A stretch of DNA of 64,000 nucleotides from Pseudonocardia thermophila (GTDB lineage Bacteria; Actinomycetota; Actinomycetes; Mycobacteriales; Pseudonocardiaceae). Position 1 is the stretch's first letter, and each line of letters begins with the position of its first letter. Position numbers and translations under genes: made by a program. The notes below the pieces were generated by a model. It was given only the letters and a program-made list of their open reading frames with translations, was not told the origin of the DNA and made no database searches. This document shows positions 34,064 to 42,785 of this stretch, piece by piece. The DNA is taken from NCBI RefSeq assembly GCF_900142365.1, contig NZ_FRAP01000023.1:53814-117813 (forward strand), given 5' to 3'.

Positions 34064-34279
34064 TCAGTACCCGAGGCGGCGGTACTTCTTGTGCACCGCC
34101 TGCTTCGAGACACGCAGCGACTCGGCGATCTGCTGCCACGACCAGCCCTGTGCGCGGGCGTTGCCGACCTGCAGCTCCTCCAACGACTCGAGGAGCTCCC
34201 GCAGGGACGCGACGGCCGCGAGGCCGATCGCGGGGTCCCGGCTCGTGGCGGCGGCCGCCACCTCTGTCGCATCCGTCAT
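34064..34279 (-). CDS. Small helix-turn-helix protein
   Basis: 71 residues. The C-terminal half is an HTH (GWSWQQIAESLRVSKQAVHK followed by KYRRLGY) of the sigma-70 region 4/Clp-regulator-associated type, preceded by a helix rich in L and E (LRELLESLEELQVGNARAQ). It is paired with the Clp-N gene 21 bp downstream. Two palindromes lie immediately upstream of its ATG, suggesting autoregulation. Its targets are unknown. Confidence 0.85.
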   Translation of the reverse strand: MTDATEVAAAATSRDPAIGLAAVASLRELLESLEELQVGNARAQGWSWQQIAESLRVSKQAVHKKYRRLGY

Positions 34280-34282
34280 GCC

Positions 34283-34325
34283 GTCAACCCACGTTGACGA
34301 ACAGTGGTTGTCAACCTAGGTTGAC
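34283..34325. promoter_or_regulatory. Paired GTCAAC-N4-GTTGAC palindromic operator
   Basis: Two 16-bp inverted repeats of form GTCAAC(N4)GTTGAC: 34283-34298 (one central mismatch) and 34310-34325 (GTCAACCTAGGTTGAC, perfect). Their centres are 27 bp apart. The first lies 3 bp upstream of the HTH start codon and covers its ribosome-binding region. The second contains the TAG stop of rimM. The arrangement suits cooperative binding of the HTH protein. Confidence 0.7.
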
Positions 34326-34864
34326 GAACCGAGGTCGAGTAGCCCCTCGGGAGGATCGATGACGATCCGACCGGCCTGCACGTCCACGGTCGGGACGATG
34401 GCCTTCACGAAGGGGACGAGCGCGTCGGTTCGCTCAGGGCGCGCGACGACGAGGAGATCGCCACCGGGGCCGAAGGTCACCTCGCGGACGGTGCCGACCG
34501 GGGTCCCGTCGGTCAGCTCGACCCGCATGCCCTCGAGCTGGTGGACGTGGAACTCGTCGGGATCGTCGGCGGGCTTGACCTGGTCAGCGTCGATGAGCAG
34601 CCGGGTGCCGCGCAGCTGCTCGGCCGCGGTGCGGTCGGGGACCTCGGCGAACCGGACGAGCAACCGCCCGGAGTGCGGCCGCGCCGAGGTGACGGTCAGG
34701 GTGCCGGGAGGGCTGCCGGGCCGGCTCGCGATGAGCGAGCTGCCCGGGGCGAAGCGCTCCCCCGGGGAGTCGGTCCTGACCTCCACGACGACGTCGCCGT
34801 GCAGGCCGTGTGCCCGCACGGCGATGCCGACGAGGAACTGCTGGGATCTGTCCGTCGTTGTCAG
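34316..34864 (-). CDS. rimM: Ribosome maturation factor RimM (probable CTG start)
   Basis: 182 residues if started at CTG 34864. RimM helps assemble the 30S head. The N-terminal barrel reads QQFLVGIAVRAHGLHGDVVVEVRTD; the PRC-barrel part has HQLEGMRVELTDGTPVGTV and ALVPFVKAIVPTVDV. The first ATG/GTG in frame (GTG 34819) would cut off the first beta strand, and no other standard start exists upstream before the KH gene. The CTG forms a CTGA overlap with the KH stop, like the GTGA overlap one gene upstream. Confidence 0.88.
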   Translation of the reverse strand: MTTTDRSQQFLVGIAVRAHGLHGDVVVEVRTDSPGERFAPGSSLIASRPGSPPGTLTVTSARPHSGRLLVRFAEVPDRTAAEQLRGTRLLIDADQVKPADDPDEFHVHQLEGMRVELTDGTPVGTVREVTFGPGGDLLVVARPERTDALVPFVKAIVPTVDVQAGRIVIDPPEGLLDLGSST

Positions 34865-35100
34865 CGGTCCGTGTCCACGACGTCGACCCGCACACCCTTG
34901 CCGCCGATCCCGCCGACGACGGTGCGCAGGGCAGTTGCGGTACGGCCGCCGCGGCCGATGACCTTGCCGAGGTCATCGGGGTGCACCCGGACCTCGAGCG
35001 TGCGGCCGCGACGGGTGGTCACCAGGTCCACCCGTACGTCGTCCGGATGGTCGACGATGCCGCGGACCAGGTGTTCGAGAGCGTCGGCCAGGACGCTCAC
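34861..35100 (-). CDS. khpA: KH-domain RNA-binding protein KhpA
   Basis: 79 residues. A type II KH domain with the GxxG loop in KVIGRGGRTATALRTVV. It is the usual partner between rpsP and rimM (Rv2908c). KhpA binds RNA broadly, often with KhpB. GTG 35100 overlaps the rpsP stop (GTGA). Confidence 0.93.
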   Translation of the reverse strand: MSVLADALEHLVRGIVDHPDDVRVDLVTTRRGRTLEVRVHPDDLGKVIGRGGRTATALRTVVGGIGGKGVRVDVVDTDR

Positions 35101-35552
35101 GACTCGCTCGCCGCGGACTCAGAGGCCGCGGCGTCGCTGGCTGCCCCCTCGTCCTTGGCGCGCCGGTCGGCCTTCTTCTTCGGGGTCACGGCCTCGGTGG
35201 TGGGCTCCTGGTTGGCCTCGGCGAGCGCAGCCTGGAACCGGGCCAGCTTGTCGACCTTCTCCGGCTGGGGCTTGAGGGAGCCCTCAGCGCCGGGCAGCCC
35301 CTTGAACTTCTGCCAGTCGCCGGTGATCTCGAGCAGCTTCTTGACCGGCTCGGTGGGCTGCGCGCCCACGCTCAGCCAGTACTGCGCCCGCTCGGAGTTC
35401 ACCTCGATGAGGCTCGGCTCGTTCTTCGGGTGGTACTTGCCGATGGTCTCGATCGCCCGGCCGTCACGGCGGGTCCGGGAGTCGGCGACGACGATGCGGT
35501 AGTAGGGCTGGCGGATCTTGCCCAGACGCGTCAGCTTGATCTTGACGGCCAC
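35097..35552 (-). CDS. rpsP: 30S ribosomal protein S16
   Basis: 151 residues from GTG 35552 (VAVKIKLTRLGKIRQPYYRI), with GAGGAG about 10 bases upstream. The S16 core is RRDGRAIETIGKYHP, then VNSERAQYWLSVGAQPTEPV. The C-terminal extension of about 60 residues (KKKADRRAKDEG, then alternating A, S and E) is typical of actinobacterial S16. It heads rpsP-khpA-rimM with overlapping junctions. Confidence 0.96.
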   Translation of the reverse strand: MAVKIKLTRLGKIRQPYYRIVVADSRTRRDGRAIETIGKYHPKNEPSLIEVNSERAQYWLSVGAQPTEPVKKLLEITGDWQKFKGLPGAEGSLKPQPEKVDKLARFQAALAEANQEPTTEAVTPKKKADRRAKDEGAASDAAASESAASES

Positions 35553-35720
35553 GCTGTTTGGTGCTCCTCGCAGGTCTGTGGTTCTCGGCATGAGTCCGCG
35601 CAGCGCGCGTGGGGTACGTGCGACGCGTCTCGAGGTCTGAGGGCGCGGCTAGTAGAGGGCCGACCGCAGCCGGTCGTTCATTCTGCCAGACGGCTCGTCC
35701 CGCCCGGGAGCCGGTCCGGA

Positions 35721-36806
35721 CTACCGACCGCTCCCGCCGACGACGCGTCCGCGCAGCATGATAAGCGCTGGCTCCGCGAGCACGTCCGGGCGCCCGCGCG
35801 GATCCTCCCGGCACACGAGAAGATCGGCCGGAGCACCCGGCTCCAGCAGCGGCCGGCCCAGCCACCGCCGGGCCGCCCAGCTGGCCGCGCCGAGCGCGTC
35901 GGGGTGGCCGGCCTCGTGCAGCGCGCGGACCTCGTCGACGATCCGGCCGTGGGCGATCCCGCCGCCCGCGTCGGAGCCGGCGTACACCGGCACCCCGGCC
36001 TCGACCGCCTTCCGCACGACCTCGCGCGCGCCTGCGTGCAGCCGGCGCATGTGGTCGGCGTAGACCGGGAACCGGGTCGCGGAGTCCGCGATCCTCGGGA
36101 ACGTGTCGACGTTGATCAGGGTGGGCACGAGCGCGGTGCCCCGCTCGGCCATCTCGGCGATCAGGTCGTCGGTGAGGCCGGTGCCGTGCTCGATGCAGTC
36201 GATGCCGGCCCGGATCAGGCCGGGTAGTGCACTCGTGGCGAACACGTGCGCGGTGACCCTCGCCCCGGCGGCGTGGGCGGCGTCGACGGCGGCGGCCAGC
36301 ACGTCGTCCGGCCACAGCGGGGCGAGATCGCCCTCGTCGCGGTCGATCCAGTCGCCGACGAGCTTCACCCAGCCGTCGCCCGCCGCGGCCTGTTCCGCCA
36401 CGGCGTCCGGCAGGGTCCCGGGTTCATCGAGGTCGATCGAGAGCCCGCGGATGTAGCGCTTCGGCCGGGCGATGTGCCGGCCGGCCCGGATGATCTCCGG
36501 CAGGTCCGCGCGCTCCTGCAGCGGCCGGGTGTCGACCGGCGAGCCGCAGTCGCGCAGCAGCAGCGCGCCCGCGTCGCGGTCCCGGGCGGCCTGCGCGGCC
36601 GCCTCGTCGAGGTCGACGGGGCCGCCGGGGCCGAGCCCGACGTGGCAGTGGGCGTCGACCAGGCCCGGGACGATGTAACCGCGGTCGAGCAGGGTCTCCG
36701 CTGCAGCGATCGGCCCGTCGGCGACGCGGCCGTCCCCACCGACGTACAGGTCGGCCGACCGCTCCTCACCGTCCGGCCCGAGCACCACACCGTGCAGCCG
36801 GTACAT
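35721..36806 (-). CDS. Amidohydrolase family protein
   Basis: 361 residues. A metal-dependent amidohydrolase: GLVDAHCHVGLGP (the H-x-H strand), a lysine in GWVKLVGDW, ARVTAHVFATSALP and GIDCIEHGTGL with metal histidines, and a late aspartate in VYAGSDAGGG. It lies 4 bp after ffh, the same neighbour as Rv2915c. The natural substrate is not known. Confidence 0.88.
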   Translation of the reverse strand: MYRLHGVVLGPDGEERSADLYVGGDGRVADGPIAAAETLLDRGYIVPGLVDAHCHVGLGPGGPVDLDEAAAQAARDRDAGALLLRDCGSPVDTRPLQERADLPEIIRAGRHIARPKRYIRGLSIDLDEPGTLPDAVAEQAAAGDGWVKLVGDWIDRDEGDLAPLWPDDVLAAAVDAAHAAGARVTAHVFATSALPGLIRAGIDCIEHGTGLTDDLIAEMAERGTALVPTLINVDTFPRIADSATRFPVYADHMRRLHAGAREVVRKAVEAGVPVYAGSDAGGGIAHGRIVDEVRALHEAGHPDALGAASWAARRWLGRPLLEPGAPADLLVCREDPRGRPDVLAEPALIMLRGRVVGGSGR

Positions 36807-36809
36807 CCG

Positions 36810-38339
36810 TCACTTCCCCTTCGGGAACTTCAGCTTCGAGGGATCGAACCCGGGTGGCAGCTGGTCGAGCCCCGGTGGCAGTTCGCGCAGCGACGGCGGC
36901 AGGTTCGACAGGTCCGGCATGCCGAACGGCGCGGCGCCGGCCCGCGGCGTGGGACCCCGCTTGACCCCCTTCTGCTTCTTGCCCTTGCGCGGCTTGGCCT
37001 GCTTCTTGGTCGCGCTGCGCGTGCCGAACCCGAACTGGCCGGCCATCGCCTTCATCTGCTTGCGCGCCTCGAAGAAGCGGTTGACCAGGTCGTTGACCTC
37101 GCCGACGGTGACGCCCGACCCGTTGGCGATGCGCAGCCGCCGCGACCCGTTGATGATCTTCGGGTTGGCCCGCTCCTCGGGGGTCATGCCGCGGATGATC
37201 GCCTGCAACCGGTCGAGCTGCTTGTCGTCGACCTGGGCGAGCGCCTGCTTCATCTGCGCGGTGTTGGCGCCCGGCAGCATGCCCAGGATGTTGCCGATCG
37301 GGCCCATCTTGCGGATGGCCTGCATCTGCTCGAGGAAGTCCTCGAGGGTCAGCTCGCCGGTGCCGAGCTTGTGAGCGGTCTCCTCGGCCTTGCGCTTGTC
37401 GAAGACCTGCTCGGCCTGCTCGATCAGGGTGAGCAGGTCACCCATCCCGAGGATGCGGCTGGCCATCCGATCCGGGTGGAAGACGTCGAAGTCGGCGAGC
37501 TTCTCGCCGTTCGACGCGAACAGGATCGGCTGCCCGGTGACCTCGCGCACCGAGAGCGCGGCACCACCGCGCGCGTCGCCGTCGAGCTTGGTCAGCACCA
37601 CGCCGGTGAAGCCGACGCCGTCGCGGAACGCCTCGGCCGTCGTGACGGCGTCCTGACCGATCATGGCGTCGACGACGAAGAGGATCTCGTGCGGCTGCAC
37701 GGCGTCGCGGATGTCCGCGGCCTGGCGCATCATCTCCTCGTCGACGCCCAACCGACCGGCGGTGTCGACGATGACGACGTCGTAGAGCTTCTCGCGGGCG
37801 AACTCGACACCTCGGCGGGCCACGTCCACCGGGTCGCCCACGCCGTTGCCGGGCTCGGGAGCGAACGTGGTGGCGCCGGCCCGCTCGCCGACGATCTGCA
37901 GCTGGTTGACCGCGTTGGGCCGCTGCAGGTCGCAGGCCACCAGCAGCGGGGTGTGCCCCTGCTTCTTCAGCCAGGCCGCGAGCTTCCCGGCGAGGGTGGT
38001 CTTACCGGAACCCTGCAGACCGGCCAGCATGATGACCGTCGGGGGTTCCTTGGCGAACGCCAGCCTGCGGGTCTCGCCGCCGAGGATCGCGATGAGCTCC
38101 TCGTTGACGATCTTGACGACCTGCTGGGCCGGGTTGAGCGCCTCCGACACCGCAGCACCCTTGGCGCGCTCCTTGACGCGCGCGATGAACGAGCGCACCA
38201 CGGGCAGCGCGACGTCCGCCTCCAGCAGCGCGATGCGGATCTCCCGCGCGGTGGCGTCGATGTCGGCCTCGGAGAGGCGACCCTTGCCCCGGAGGTTGGC
38301 CAGCGCTCCGGAGAGGCGGTCGGAGAGGGTGTCGAACAC
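36810..38339 (-). CDS. ffh: Signal recognition particle protein Ffh (SRP54)
   Basis: 509 residues. N domain, then the GTPase G domain with GLQGSGKTTLAGKLA, DLQRPNAVNQL, VDTAGRLGVDEEMM and TKLDGDARGG, then the methionine-rich M domain (EQMQAIRKMGPIGNILGMLP) that binds 4.5S RNA and signal peptides. The tail is rich in P, G and K. It targets nascent membrane proteins with FtsY, which is encoded 8 kb away. Confidence 0.97.
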   Translation of the reverse strand: MFDTLSDRLSGALANLRGKGRLSEADIDATAREIRIALLEADVALPVVRSFIARVKERAKGAAVSEALNPAQQVVKIVNEELIAILGGETRRLAFAKEPPTVIMLAGLQGSGKTTLAGKLAAWLKKQGHTPLLVACDLQRPNAVNQLQIVGERAGATTFAPEPGNGVGDPVDVARRGVEFAREKLYDVVIVDTAGRLGVDEEMMRQAADIRDAVQPHEILFVVDAMIGQDAVTTAEAFRDGVGFTGVVLTKLDGDARGGAALSVREVTGQPILFASNGEKLADFDVFHPDRMASRILGMGDLLTLIEQAEQVFDKRKAEETAHKLGTGELTLEDFLEQMQAIRKMGPIGNILGMLPGANTAQMKQALAQVDDKQLDRLQAIIRGMTPEERANPKIINGSRRLRIANGSGVTVGEVNDLVNRFFEARKQMKAMAGQFGFGTRSATKKQAKPRKGKKQKGVKRGPTPRAGAAPFGMPDLSNLPPSLRELPPGLDQLPPGFDPSKLKFPKGK

Positions 38340-38387
38340 CCGAACCAGCCTACTGGTCCGGGCCCGGCCACAGGTCCGCCCCGGCCA

Positions 38388-38726
38388 CTACAGGGCGTCG
38401 GCGCCGCGCTCCCCCGTCCGCACGCGCACGACCTGCTCGACGTCGGTCACCCACACCTTGCCGTCGCCGATCTTGCCGGTGCGCGCCGCGCCGGCGACCG
38501 CGTCGACGACCTTCTCGAGCTCCTCGGCGCGGACCACGATCTCGATCTTGACCTTCGGGACGAAGTCGACGGAGTACTCGGCACCCCGGTAGACCTCTGT
38601 GTGCCCACGTTGCCGCCCGTAGCCCTGGACCTCCGAGACGGTCATCCCCAGCACGCCGAGCTGTTCGAGGGCGGCCCGCACGTCACCGAGGGCGAAGGGC
38701 TTGACGATGGCGGTGACCAGCTTCAT
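38388..38726 (-). CDS. PII nitrogen regulatory protein (first paralogue)
   Basis: 112 residues with a full PII fold: MKLVTAIVKPFALGDVRAAL, T-loop GYGRQRGHTEVYRGAEY with Tyr51, and the C-terminal GKIGDGKVWV nucleotide motif. By eye it is near 80% identical to the PII beside amt; differences cluster around residues 60-80. It is separated from its paralogue by an MFS gene and glnD. PII proteins sense 2-oxoglutarate and ATP/ADP; Tyr51 is the site modified by GlnD. Confidence 0.93.
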   Translation of the reverse strand: MKLVTAIVKPFALGDVRAALEQLGVLGMTVSEVQGYGRQRGHTEVYRGAEYSVDFVPKVKIEIVVRAEELEKVVDAVAGAARTGKIGDGKVWVTDVEQVVRVRTGERGADAL

Positions 38727-38850
38727 CGGGTGCACTCCTCGCTCACGACGGGCCCGGGCACCCTATCGATCCAGCTGCCGCCCGCGGTACCACCGCCACC
38801 CGACCGGGCCGCCTTCCGGGCGCGCCGCCGGCCTGCGCTTCCCCCTCGCC

Positions 38851-38884
38851 CGCATTTAATTAGCTGTGCTATACAACCTTTCCA
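38851..38884 (+). promoter_or_regulatory. Putative MFS promoter, possibly leaderless
   Basis: A sharp AT-rich island (TTTAATTAGCTGTGCTATACA) with a TATACA -10 hexamer at 38870-38875, eight bases before ATG 38884. Transcription would begin at or next to the ATG. No consensus -35 is visible. A regulator may bind the same patch. Confidence 0.4.
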
Positions 38885-40194
38885 TGGCTTCTGCGTCTGG
38901 CCGTTCCGCCAGCCCGTTCCGTCAACCCCGCGCCGTCTGGGCGGTCGCGTTCGCCTGCGTCATCTCCTTCATGGGGATCGGCCTCGTCGACCCGATCCTC
39001 CCGGCGCTCTCCGAGCAGCTGCAGGCCTCACCCAGCCAGGTCACCCTGCTGTTCACCAGCTACCTCGTCGTCACCGCGGTCGCGATGCTGGTCACCGGCT
39101 GGGTCTCCAGCCGCATCGGCGCCAAGAACACGCTCGTCGCCGGCCTCGTGCTGATCGTGGTGTTCGCCGGCCTCGCCGGCGCCTCCGACTCGATCGGCGG
39201 CATCATCGGCTTCCGGGCCGGCTGGGGCTTGGGCAACGCGCTGTTCATCGCCACCTCCCTCGCGGTCATCGTCGGCGCCGCCACGGGCGGGTTCGCCGGC
39301 GCGATCGTGCTCTACGAGACCGCGCTGGGCATCGGCATCGCCGGTGGCCCGCTGGTCGGCGCCGTGCTGGGCGACATCAGCTGGCGCGGCCCGTTCTTCG
39401 GCGTCTCCGTGATGATGGCGATCGCGCTCGTCGCCACCCTGGCGTTCGTGCCGGCCACCCCGCGTCCGGCCCGCCGCGGCTCGATCGTCGAGCCGATCGC
39501 CGCCCTGCGCCACCGGGGGCTGCTCGTCATGAGCCTGGCCGCCCTGCTCTACAACTGGGGCTTCTTCACCATGCTCGGTTACGTCCCGTTCCCGATGGGG
39601 CTGTCGATCTACGAGCTGGGCGCGGTGTTCTTCGCGTGGGGGGTGCTCGTGGCGATCTTCTCGGTGCTCGTCGCGCCCCGGCTGCAGCTGCGGTTCGGTA
39701 CCGCGCCGGTCCTCTACGTCAACCTGCTGCTGTTCGCGATCGTGCTCGCCGTCATCGCCGCGTTCACGTCGGCACCGGCGGTGCTGATCGTGTGCGTGAT
39801 CGCCTCAGGGGCGCTGATCGGCGTCAACAACACGCTCACCACCCAGGCCGTCATGCTCGTCGCACCGGTCGACCGGCCCGTCGCCTCCGCGGCGTACGGG
39901 TTCATCCGCTTCATCGGCGGCGGCCTCGCCCCGTTCGCCGCGGGCCTGCTCGCCGAGCACATCAACGTGCACGTGCCGTTCTACGTCGGCGCCGCGACCG
40001 TGCTGGCGGCGATCGCCGTGCTGCGCACCGGGCACGCACTGCTCGCCGCGGCCGACCAGCAGCTGAGGAACGCCGCCGCCGAGCACGCCGGTGAGCCCGA
40101 CCTCGACGAGGTCGAGGTCGCCGAGATCGCGGTGGACACGACCGGCGAGCCGGGGGTGCGGGAGCGGGCCGAGACCTACCACCCCCGCGACTGA
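38884..40194 (+). CDS. Major facilitator superfamily transporter
   Basis: 436 residues with 12 predicted helices and the MFS motif GWVSSRIGAKNTL between helices 2 and 3. GPLVGAVLGDISWRGPFF in helix 5 is the antiporter motif C pattern of drug exporters (DHA family). The tail is acidic. ATG 38884 is preferred over the GTG at 38866. It is inserted between the PII gene and glnD on the opposite strand. The substrate is unknown. Confidence 0.88.
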   Translation: MASASGRSASPFRQPRAVWAVAFACVISFMGIGLVDPILPALSEQLQASPSQVTLLFTSYLVVTAVAMLVTGWVSSRIGAKNTLVAGLVLIVVFAGLAGASDSIGGIIGFRAGWGLGNALFIATSLAVIVGAATGGFAGAIVLYETALGIGIAGGPLVGAVLGDISWRGPFFGVSVMMAIALVATLAFVPATPRPARRGSIVEPIAALRHRGLLVMSLAALLYNWGFFTMLGYVPFPMGLSIYELGAVFFAWGVLVAIFSVLVAPRLQLRFGTAPVLYVNLLLFAIVLAVIAAFTSAPAVLIVCVIASGALIGVNNTLTTQAVMLVAPVDRPVASAAYGFIRFIGGGLAPFAAGLLAEHINVHVPFYVGAATVLAAIAVLRTGHALLAAADQQLRNAAAEHAGEPDLDEVEVAEIAVDTTGEPGVRERAETYHPRD

Positions 40195-40213
40195 CCCGTT
40201 CAGCCCGACCCGC

Positions 40214-42586
40214 TCAGCCCGGCGCGGCGGCGGCGAGGACGGCCTCCTCGATCCGCCGCCGGTCGCCGTCCGGCGCGGACTCCAGGCAGAACGAGTCGAC
40301 GACCGAGGAACCCAGGGTGGACACCCGCGCCCAGCGCAGGTCGACCCCGGACTTCTCCAGCGCGGCGGCCACCCGGTGCAGCAGCCCGATGCGGTCGGTG
40401 CCGCGCAGCTCGAGCACCACGGCCCCGCTCGCCTCGTCGTCGAACCACAGCACCCGGGCCGGAGCGGTCTCCGCCGCGGGGATCGTCGGGGCGTAGTCGC
40501 GCTCCTTGCGGGCCAGCGCCTCCTCCAGAGCGAGGCCGCCGTCGAGGACGCGGATCAGGTCGGAGCGCATCAGCGCCGGATCGGGCATGCGGCCGAACCG
40601 CGGCGACGTCGTGAAGGTGAACACCGCTACCTCGGTGTCCCCCGACCGGACGGTCCGCAGCTCGGCGGCATGCACCTCCAGCGAGTGCAGCGCCAACACC
40701 CCGGCCGCCGCCGACAGCGACCCGCCGCGGTCGAGCATCGCGATGGCCACGGTGGCCGGCTCGTCGGAGCCCGACTCGGTGACGACGAGCTGCGGGCGGC
40801 CCTCCACGACCACCGAGGCGGCGAGCTCGGTCTCCGCCTCGGTGGTCGCCGCGGGCGCCGGCAGCGGCTCACCGGCCAGGAACGTGCGGCAGCGGCGGGC
40901 GAGATCGCCGATCAGCTGCTCCTTCCACGGGCTCCACACACCGGGCCCGGTCGCCAGCGCGTCCGCTTCGGCGAGCGCCTCCAGCAGGCCCAGCAGCAGC
41001 CCGGCCTGCGAGGCGCCGACCTCCGCGCCGAGCGTCTCGGCGACGCGGGCGATCGTGGCGGGATCGTCGAGGTCGCGCCGGGTGGCCGTGTGCGGGAGCA
41101 GCAGGTGGTGGCGGACCACCGCGCCGAGCATGGTCACGTCCGGCTCGGGGAAGCCCAGTCGGCGGCCGATCTGCAGCGCCAGCGACTCCCCCACCACCGA
41201 GTGGTCCCCGCCGCGGCCCTTGCCGATGTCGTGCAGCAGCGCCCCGACGAGCAGCAGGTCCGGGCGCGCGACGCGGGTGGTGAGCCGGGCGGCCTGCGCG
41301 GCCGTCTCCACCAGGTGTCGGTCGACGGTCCACACGTGCGCGCGGTCGCGCGGGGGCAGGTCGCGCACCGCCCCCCATTCGGGGAACAGCCGCCCCCACA
41401 GCCCGGTGCGGTCCAGCGACTCGACGACGTCCACCATCGGCTTTCCGGCGCCCAGCAGCGACAGCAGCTCGCCCAGCGCCGCCTTCGGCCACGGTTCCCG
41501 CAGCTCGGGCGCGGTGTCCGCGAGCCGGTGCAGGGTGCCGGCGGCGATCGGGAAACCCGTGCGGGCCGCCGTGGCCGCCACCCGCAGCATCAACGCGGGA
41601 TCGCGGGCCGCGCTGGCGTCGCGGGCCAGCGCCACCTCACCCCCGTGCTCGACCACACCGGTGTCGAGCGGGCGACGCACCGGGGCGCGGCGCAGCGCGG
41701 CCAGCCCGCGACGCGGCAGGGCCGCGCGCGCCGAGCGCAGCCCGACCTCGGCCGCGAACGCCACCGAGCGCGCCGCCCCGGACAACGCCCTGGCCAGCTC
41801 GAACCGGTCGGCGATCTCCAGTGCCGCAGCCACCTCGTCGGCGTCCTGCGCGCGCAGCACGTCGCGCGCCCGGCCGGCCAGCCGGTGCAGCTCGGTGCGC
41901 ACGTCCAACAGCAGCCGCCGGGCCTCGGTCACGTCGGCGGCCGGGCGGTCGATCAGCTGCGCGGCGGCGAGCGCATCGAGCAGCTGCACGTCGCGCAGCC
42001 CGCCGTGGCCGTTCTTCAGGTCCGGCTCCACGCGGTGGGCGACGTCGCCGACCTTGGCCCAGCGGGTCCGCGCGGAGTCGGCGATCTCGTCGTAGCGGGT
42101 GCGGATGCCGGCCCGCCACGCCTGGCGGACCGCGTTGCGCACCTTGTCGGTCAGCGCGGCGTCCCCGGCGATGTGCCGGGCCTCCAGCAGGCCGAACGCC
42201 GCTCTCAGGTCCGTCGCCGCCACCTGCACGGCCTGCCCGGGCGTGCGGACCGAGTGGTCGAGCCCGATGCCGGCGTCCCAGAGCGGGTACCACAGCGCGT
42301 CGGCGAGCCGCTCGACGTCCTTGCGGCCGTCGTGCAGCAGGACGAGATCCAGATCGGAGTACGGCGCGAGCTCACGCCTACCGAGTGCCCCCACCGCGAC
42401 CAGCGCGGCGCGCTCGGTGAGCCCGATCGCCGCAGCTCGCGAGGAGAGCCAGAAGTCGTGCAGATCGACCAGTGCAGCACGCAGAGCCTCCGGGCTGAGC
42501 CGCTTCTTCCCCGGACCGGGGTCGAGCAGCACCGCCTTCGCCTTGACCAGGTCCCCTGCGTCCCCCGACGCCACAGCCGCACTCAC
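40214..42586 (-). CDS. glnD: PII uridylyltransferase / uridylyl-removing enzyme
   Basis: 790 residues from GTG 42586. The nucleotidyltransferase domain has GALGRRELAPYSDLDLVLLH with the metal aspartates, the HD domain has LLHDIGKGRGGDHS, and two ACT domains follow (VAIAMLDRGGSLSAAAGVLA and VLELRGTDRIGLLHRVAAAL) for glutamine sensing. In actinobacteria GlnD usually adenylylates PII. It lies downstream of amt-glnB, separated by a very strong hairpin. Confidence 0.94.
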   Translation of the reverse strand: MSAAVASGDAGDLVKAKAVLLDPGPGKKRLSPEALRAALVDLHDFWLSSRAAAIGLTERAALVAVGALGRRELAPYSDLDLVLLHDGRKDVERLADALWYPLWDAGIGLDHSVRTPGQAVQVAATDLRAAFGLLEARHIAGDAALTDKVRNAVRQAWRAGIRTRYDEIADSARTRWAKVGDVAHRVEPDLKNGHGGLRDVQLLDALAAAQLIDRPAADVTEARRLLLDVRTELHRLAGRARDVLRAQDADEVAAALEIADRFELARALSGAARSVAFAAEVGLRSARAALPRRGLAALRRAPVRRPLDTGVVEHGGEVALARDASAARDPALMLRVAATAARTGFPIAAGTLHRLADTAPELREPWPKAALGELLSLLGAGKPMVDVVESLDRTGLWGRLFPEWGAVRDLPPRDRAHVWTVDRHLVETAAQAARLTTRVARPDLLLVGALLHDIGKGRGGDHSVVGESLALQIGRRLGFPEPDVTMLGAVVRHHLLLPHTATRRDLDDPATIARVAETLGAEVGASQAGLLLGLLEALAEADALATGPGVWSPWKEQLIGDLARRCRTFLAGEPLPAPAATTEAETELAASVVVEGRPQLVVTESGSDEPATVAIAMLDRGGSLSAAAGVLALHSLEVHAAELRTVRSGDTEVAVFTFTTSPRFGRMPDPALMRSDLIRVLDGGLALEEALARKERDYAPTIPAAETAPARVLWFDDEASGAVVLELRGTDRIGLLHRVAAALEKSGVDLRWARVSTLGSSVVDSFCLESAPDGDRRRIEEAVLAAAAPG

Positions 42587-42740
42587 AGTGCTCCGGCACC
42601 CCGTTTCCCGATGTGCGGCGCAGCCGGGGCGATCGCCGTGACCTGCACCGTCGTCACCCGATCCTCCCCGTCCCGCCGCCGGATTCCACGGGCAGCGGGC
42701 GGTTCGCCCGGTCTGCCCGTCTTGCCTCACAAGCGGCCGC

Positions 42741-42770
42741 GGGCCCGCCGCACGGTCGTGCGGCGGGCCC
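42741..42770 (-). terminator. Strong hairpin between glnB and glnD
   Basis: A perfect 13-bp stem (GGGCCCGCCGCAC and its complement) with loop GGTC, 15 bp after the glnB stop and about 155 bp before glnD. It would terminate the amt-glnB transcript or reduce read-through into glnD. Confidence 0.8.
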
Positions 42771-42785
42771 CGGCCGGTCGAACGA

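Noticed and set aside
36246..40094. Open frame of about 1280 codons on the plus strand
   Set aside because: It runs antisense to the amidohydrolase, ffh and PII genes and then out of frame through the MFS gene; all four are confidently identified on their own frames.
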